Shown: positions 53,235-56,167 of the stretch, piece after piece
Numbering within the stretch: position 1 is the stretch's first letter
Layout of the letters: each line of letters begins with the position of its first letter
From: Pseudoalteromonas rubra
GTDB taxonomy: Bacteria > Pseudomonadota > Gammaproteobacteria > Enterobacterales > Alteromonadaceae
Assembly (NCBI RefSeq): GCF_000967655.1
Contig: NZ_JXYA01000043.1
Location: 1-56,167, forward strand
Direction of reading: 5' to 3'
Length of the DNA stretch: 56,167 nucleotides
Program-made: the position numbers and the translations under genes
The notes under the pieces: generated by a model
Databases searched by the model: none
What the model saw: the letters and a program-made list of their open reading frames with translations, nothing else
Told to the model about the DNA's origin: nothing

Positions 53235-54080
53235 TCAGTGAGCCCCGCGCGGCACGGTGTGATGGGTATAATGCTCAACCAGTTTGTCTATGTCCGGGCG
53301 CAGGCGCTTTATCACACCATTAAAACGCGCCAGCTGCGCTGCGTCGAACAACTCTTTGCGCAATAAAAAGTGCACCTGATTGTTATGGACCGGATAGTCC
53401 CAGATATGGAAGTTTTTGATCCCCAGTTTGCGGCCCATAAAGCGGCCAAGAATTTCGTCTTCAATAATAAAGTCGACGCGCTTTTTAGCCAGCATTTCGA
53501 CGCGCTGCGTACTGCCCGAGATCCCCACCAGCAAATGTCCAAAATCGGGGTTATCGGCAAGGTTTTTGAGCTCCTCACCATAGTAAGAGCCAATGCTCAG
53601 CCCAATACGATAACCCAGTCGCAGCAATGCTTTTAAGTCCATTGCCATACGCGGCTGGCGCAGAGAAAACAGGCGCATTTTTTCCCACCGGTAAGGGTCA
53701 GAAAACACCCCCAGCTCAGCGCGCTCCTGCACATAGCTGACCATCAGCAACACATCTACAGCCCCTTTACCCAGCTGATCTAAACTTCGGGCAGACGTGG
53801 GCAGGCGTAAAAAGCGCGGGCAAATATTCAGCTCACTAAACACCTTGCGGGCAATCTCTACATCCAGCCCGTACGCACCACGTTCATCTACCGCTGTCAG
53901 CGGTGGCCAGTCGGCAACAACACCAATTTTAACTTCGCTGGCACACGGCTGCTGCGCCAGAGCCTTTGGCCCGTAAAACAAAAGCCCCACAATAAAAAAG
54001 CACCACACTCTGAGATACCACCTGACACCAACCACTCTCACCTGCTTATTATCTGACCTAATTCCTTTAGTTATAGCCAT
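53235..54080 (-). CDS. Periplasmic solute-binding (family 3) protein
   Basis: 281 residues: signal peptide with WCFFIVGLLFYGPKALAQ, then a type II binding fold: VKIGVVADWPPLTAVDERGAYGLDVEIARKVF, SARSLDQLGKGAVDVLLMVS, RIGLSIGSYYGEELKNL and KKRVDFIIEDEILGRF. This is the amino-acid-binding / transporter substrate-binding domain family. No ABC permease is adjacent; such stand-alone proteins occur often in marine gammaproteobacteria. The ligand cannot be told. Confidence 0.88.
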   Translation of the reverse strand: MAITKGIRSDNKQVRVVGVRWYLRVWCFFIVGLLFYGPKALAQQPCASEVKIGVVADWPPLTAVDERGAYGLDVEIARKVFSELNICPRFLRLPTSARSLDQLGKGAVDVLLMVSYVQERAELGVFSDPYRWEKMRLFSLRQPRMAMDLKALLRLGYRIGLSIGSYYGEELKNLADNPDFGHLLVGISGSTQRVEMLAKKRVDFIIEDEILGRFMGRKLGIKNFHIWDYPVHNNQVHFLLRKELFDAAQLARFNGVIKRLRPDIDKLVEHYTHHTVPRGAH

Positions 54081-54210
54081 TATCGCGTCAGTTTTAAATC
54101 AAAGCAGCCTGTTTGGCCGCAAAGTATGTTCAATGTAATATTTTTGTTATATAAAATTAACACAAACGCGTTTAAATACCGCCCAAAAATGATAATTAGA
54201 GTATTTACTT

Positions 54211-55788
54211 ATGAGCCTATCCCGTCGCGAATTCTTTAAAACCAGCCTGATGCTGTCCACCGTTCCCCTCACACTGGGGCTGAGCGGCTGTACCTTTTCA
54301 CAAAACCCGTTCAGCCATGGTGTTGCCAGCGGTGACCCATTAGATGACCGGGTGATCTTATGGACCCGCATTACCATTCCGCCCGAGGTGCAGGAGCGGG
54401 TAGATATGGCCACGCTCAGCGTCAAAGTGCTCTGGCAGGTCTCAGAAGATCCGCAATTTTCTGCACTTGTTGCAGAGGGCTTTGAGATCACCGACGGACA
54501 GCGCGATTTCACCGTTAAGGTTGATGCCAGCGGGCTTGCACCCGATACCCGCTATTATTATCGCTTTATCATTGATGAGCTGGATAAGCCCATCACCTCG
54601 CCGACAGGGCGCACCAAAACTCTGCCAGCTTACGATGTTAGCCAGGTTAAGCTGGCCATGACGTCGTGCTCGCACTTTAGTTATGGTTATTTTAATGTGT
54701 ACGCCCGTATCGCGGAAATTGACGACCTGGATGCCGTACTACACCTGGGTGACTACCTGTACGAGTACGGTAACAAAGATGTCTACCGCAATCCGTTCCT
54801 TTGGAACCGCAAAGTTCAGCCAGCTCACGAAATGGTGACCCTGGACGACTACCGGGTGCGCCATGCCTGTTATAAAACCGACGAAGACTTGCAAACCCTG
54901 CATCAGACCCATCCGATGATCTGTATCTGGGATGATCATGAATTTACCAACGACACCTGGTCGGGCGGGGCAGAGAACCACAATGACGGCGAGGGTGACT
55001 GGCAAACCCGTAAGGCCGCTGCAATTAAAGCCTATTATGAGTGGATGCCGATCCGTGAGCCGAGCGACAACAACCGGGAGCGATCTTATCGCCACTTCCA
55101 GTTTGGATCTTTGCTGGATCTGAATATGCTCGACACCCGTTTGATCGGCCGCGATCAGCAAGTTGAGATCAAAGATCCGGCGCGCCTGGATGAATCACGC
55201 ACTTTACTGGGCTATACGCAGGAACAATGGCTGTACGACAACCTGTTTGAGGCCAAGCAAAACGGCGTACAATGGAAGCTGCTGGGCCAGCAGGTGCAGA
55301 TGATGCAAATTCAGATGCTGGGCAAACCCGTTAATGGCGATGCCTGGGACGGTTACCCGGCTGCACGCCATCGCCTCCTTGATTTTATTGAACAAAACCA
55401 GATAGATAACGTGGTGTTCTTAACCGGTGATGTACACTCGTCATGGGCCGCGAATATCTGTAAAAACCCCTATGACTGGCACGAATACAACCGCTTTACC
55501 CACGAAGGAGCCATTGCGGTAGAGATCGTCACCTCGTCGGTCACATCACCGTCAATTCCGGTGCCGGGCCTGCAACAGTTGGTAGGCGATGTTGGTAAAA
55601 TTCTGATCCCGGAGAATCCTCACATCCGCTATATCGACCTGGCCAATCGCGGTTTTGTAACCCTGGACATCACTCAGGACGAGCTGAATGCCAGCTGGCA
55701 CCATGTGCCGTTCGTCGGCTTTAAGAATGATCAGTCGCACATTGGCAAGCGCTTTACCGTGAAGGCTGGCAAAGCCAAACTGGTTTAA
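54211..55788 (+). CDS. phoD: Alkaline phosphatase D family protein
   Basis: 525 residues. Twin-arginine signal S-R-R-E-F-F-K-T followed by a hydrophobic stretch and a possible lipobox (LSGC). PhoD features: GVASGDPLDDRVILWTRIT, FSYGYFNVYARIAEID, VLHLGDYLYEYG, WDDHEFTNDTWSGG with metal ligands, and FLTGDVHSSWA. PhoD enzymes release phosphate from mono- and diesters in the periplasm using Fe/Ca. The gene is monocistronic. Two degenerate relatives of the 19-bp motif fall inside it (54933 and 55591). The ribosome site is weak. A hairpin terminator candidate follows. Confidence 0.93.
   Translation: MSLSRREFFKTSLMLSTVPLTLGLSGCTFSQNPFSHGVASGDPLDDRVILWTRITIPPEVQERVDMATLSVKVLWQVSEDPQFSALVAEGFEITDGQRDFTVKVDASGLAPDTRYYYRFIIDELDKPITSPTGRTKTLPAYDVSQVKLAMTSCSHFSYGYFNVYARIAEIDDLDAVLHLGDYLYEYGNKDVYRNPFLWNRKVQPAHEMVTLDDYRVRHACYKTDEDLQTLHQTHPMICIWDDHEFTNDTWSGGAENHNDGEGDWQTRKAAAIKAYYEWMPIREPSDNNRERSYRHFQFGSLLDLNMLDTRLIGRDQQVEIKDPARLDESRTLLGYTQEQWLYDNLFEAKQNGVQWKLLGQQVQMMQIQMLGKPVNGDAWDGYPAARHRLLDFIEQNQIDNVVFLTGDVHSSWAANICKNPYDWHEYNRFTHEGAIAVEIVTSSVTSPSIPVPGLQQLVGDVGKILIPENPHIRYIDLANRGFVTLDITQDELNASWHHVPFVGFKNDQSHIGKRFTVKAGKAKLV
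55591..55609 (+). repeat. Near-match GTTGGTAAAA-N4-GATCC within phoD
   Basis: Reads GTTGGTAAAATTCTGATCC, one change from the consensus, the same change as the array copy at 25008. Confidence 0.45.
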
Positions 55789-55797
55789 TCGCAGCAC

Positions 55798-55838
55798 AAG
55801 TGGCACTTTTGCGCTACCAGGTCGCATCAGTGCCACTT
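55798..55838 (+). terminator. Hairpin after phoD
   Basis: 9-bp arms AAGTGGCAC and GTGCCACTT with a 23-base loop. The T-run is short. Moderate support. Nothing else was seen from here to 56076. Confidence 0.5.
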
Positions 55839-56076
55839 TGTGGCCTTATCCGGCTCTGCGGTTGAGTCATATACTACCAAGCGACACATGCTTCATGGTC
55901 CACCTGCTGGTATGGCAGTGTATTCAAGTAGATCCCGCATCAAGTGCGTGATGACTGGTTGTGTATGCTAGTTTGTGCGCTACTTGTTTAATCCCCATGC
56001 GCGATAAATGGCGGTAGTGTCTTAAGTAAGGCTTTATTAAACCTTTGGCACATTCATATTTTCACTCAACTTTACC

Positions 56077-56167
56077 CATCACACCCGCCATCCCATCACA
56101 CCCGCCATCCCATCACACCCGCCATCCCAGCTTCGCCCTCGTCATCCCAGCTTCGCCTTCGTCATCC
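56077..56167. repeat. Tandem repeats at the window edge (3 x 17 bp then 2 x 20 bp)
   Basis: Three perfect units CATCACACCCGCCATCC, then CAGCTTCGCCCTCGTCATCC and CAGCTTCGCCTTCGTCATCC. The array is cut by the end of the window. Confidence 0.9.

Noticed and set aside
54186..54204. Fur box before phoD
   Set aside because: Only about 12 of 19 matches; phoD is usually phosphate-controlled, and no clear Pho box was seen either.

Overview
The window reads as chromosomal DNA of a free-living, probably marine gammaproteobacterium. Gene style (many LysR regulators, TonB and siderophore-type iron genes, RND efflux, exported phosphatases, a large Ig-repeat surface protein, GATC-rich motifs) fits the Alteromonadales and most resembles Pseudoalteromonas. 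That placement is an inference: there is no rRNA, tRNA or phylogenetic marker here, and no prophage, transposase or CRISPR array was seen.

Layout. 0-8.2 kb: a two-gene minus-strand operon for a giant exported protein (choice-of-anchor A, 12 cadherin/Ig-like repeats, vWFA, CARDB-like) and a transglutaminase-fold membrane protein without the usual catalytic Cys. 8.3-18.5 kb: four LysR regulators. Three are divergent from a metabolic partner: a PEP-mutase/isocitrate-lyase family enzyme; an MFS/AhpD-like/membrane/SCO1 operon; an azoreductase. The fourth (17.5-18.4 kb) has no clear partner beyond a divergent acetyltransferase. Between them lie a small ribbon-helix-helix (RHH) regulator operon with a lysine-rich 39-residue protein, and a deletion scar joining an isochorismatase to a peptide deformylase. 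18.5-22.3 kb: housekeeping-type single genes (GNAT, DUF2314-like, SDR, YciI, membrane protein, uracil-DNA glycosylase family). 22.5-24.8 kb: an iron/siderophore-type operon (DUF3649, PepSY, DUF3325) behind a Fur-like box. 24.8-25.45 kb: a non-coding array of ten copies of a 19-20 bp motif. 25.5-30.5 kb: an SDR and an RND efflux pair with a second Fur-like box. 30.5-39.4 kb: PhzF, DsbB-like, VOC, an amidohydrolase remnant, a TonB receptor, an FG-GAP protein, a SnoaL-like protein and small proteins. 39.7-40.45 kb: a ~112 bp tandem repeat block running into the end of a diheme lipoprotein gene, followed by a PhoX-like lipoprotein with collagen repeats. 44.3-50.7 kb: an unrecognised gene, a methyltransferase, and sbcD-sbcC. 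51-56 kb: a DUF6702-like protein, a metallophosphoesterase lipoprotein, a solute-binding protein, a PhoD phosphatase, and short tandem repeats at the window edge.

The most unusual feature is the motif GTTAGTAAAA-N4-GATCY. Ten same-strand copies sit in one intergenic region at spacings near 31-33 or 42-44 bp (three or four helical turns), and at least six more well-matched copies are scattered in or beside genes, three of them in the convergent gene pair at 44.3-45.5 kb. This looks like a binding array for an unidentified DNA-binding protein, possibly linked to Dam methylation since every copy ends in GATC. Its function cannot be told from sequence alone.
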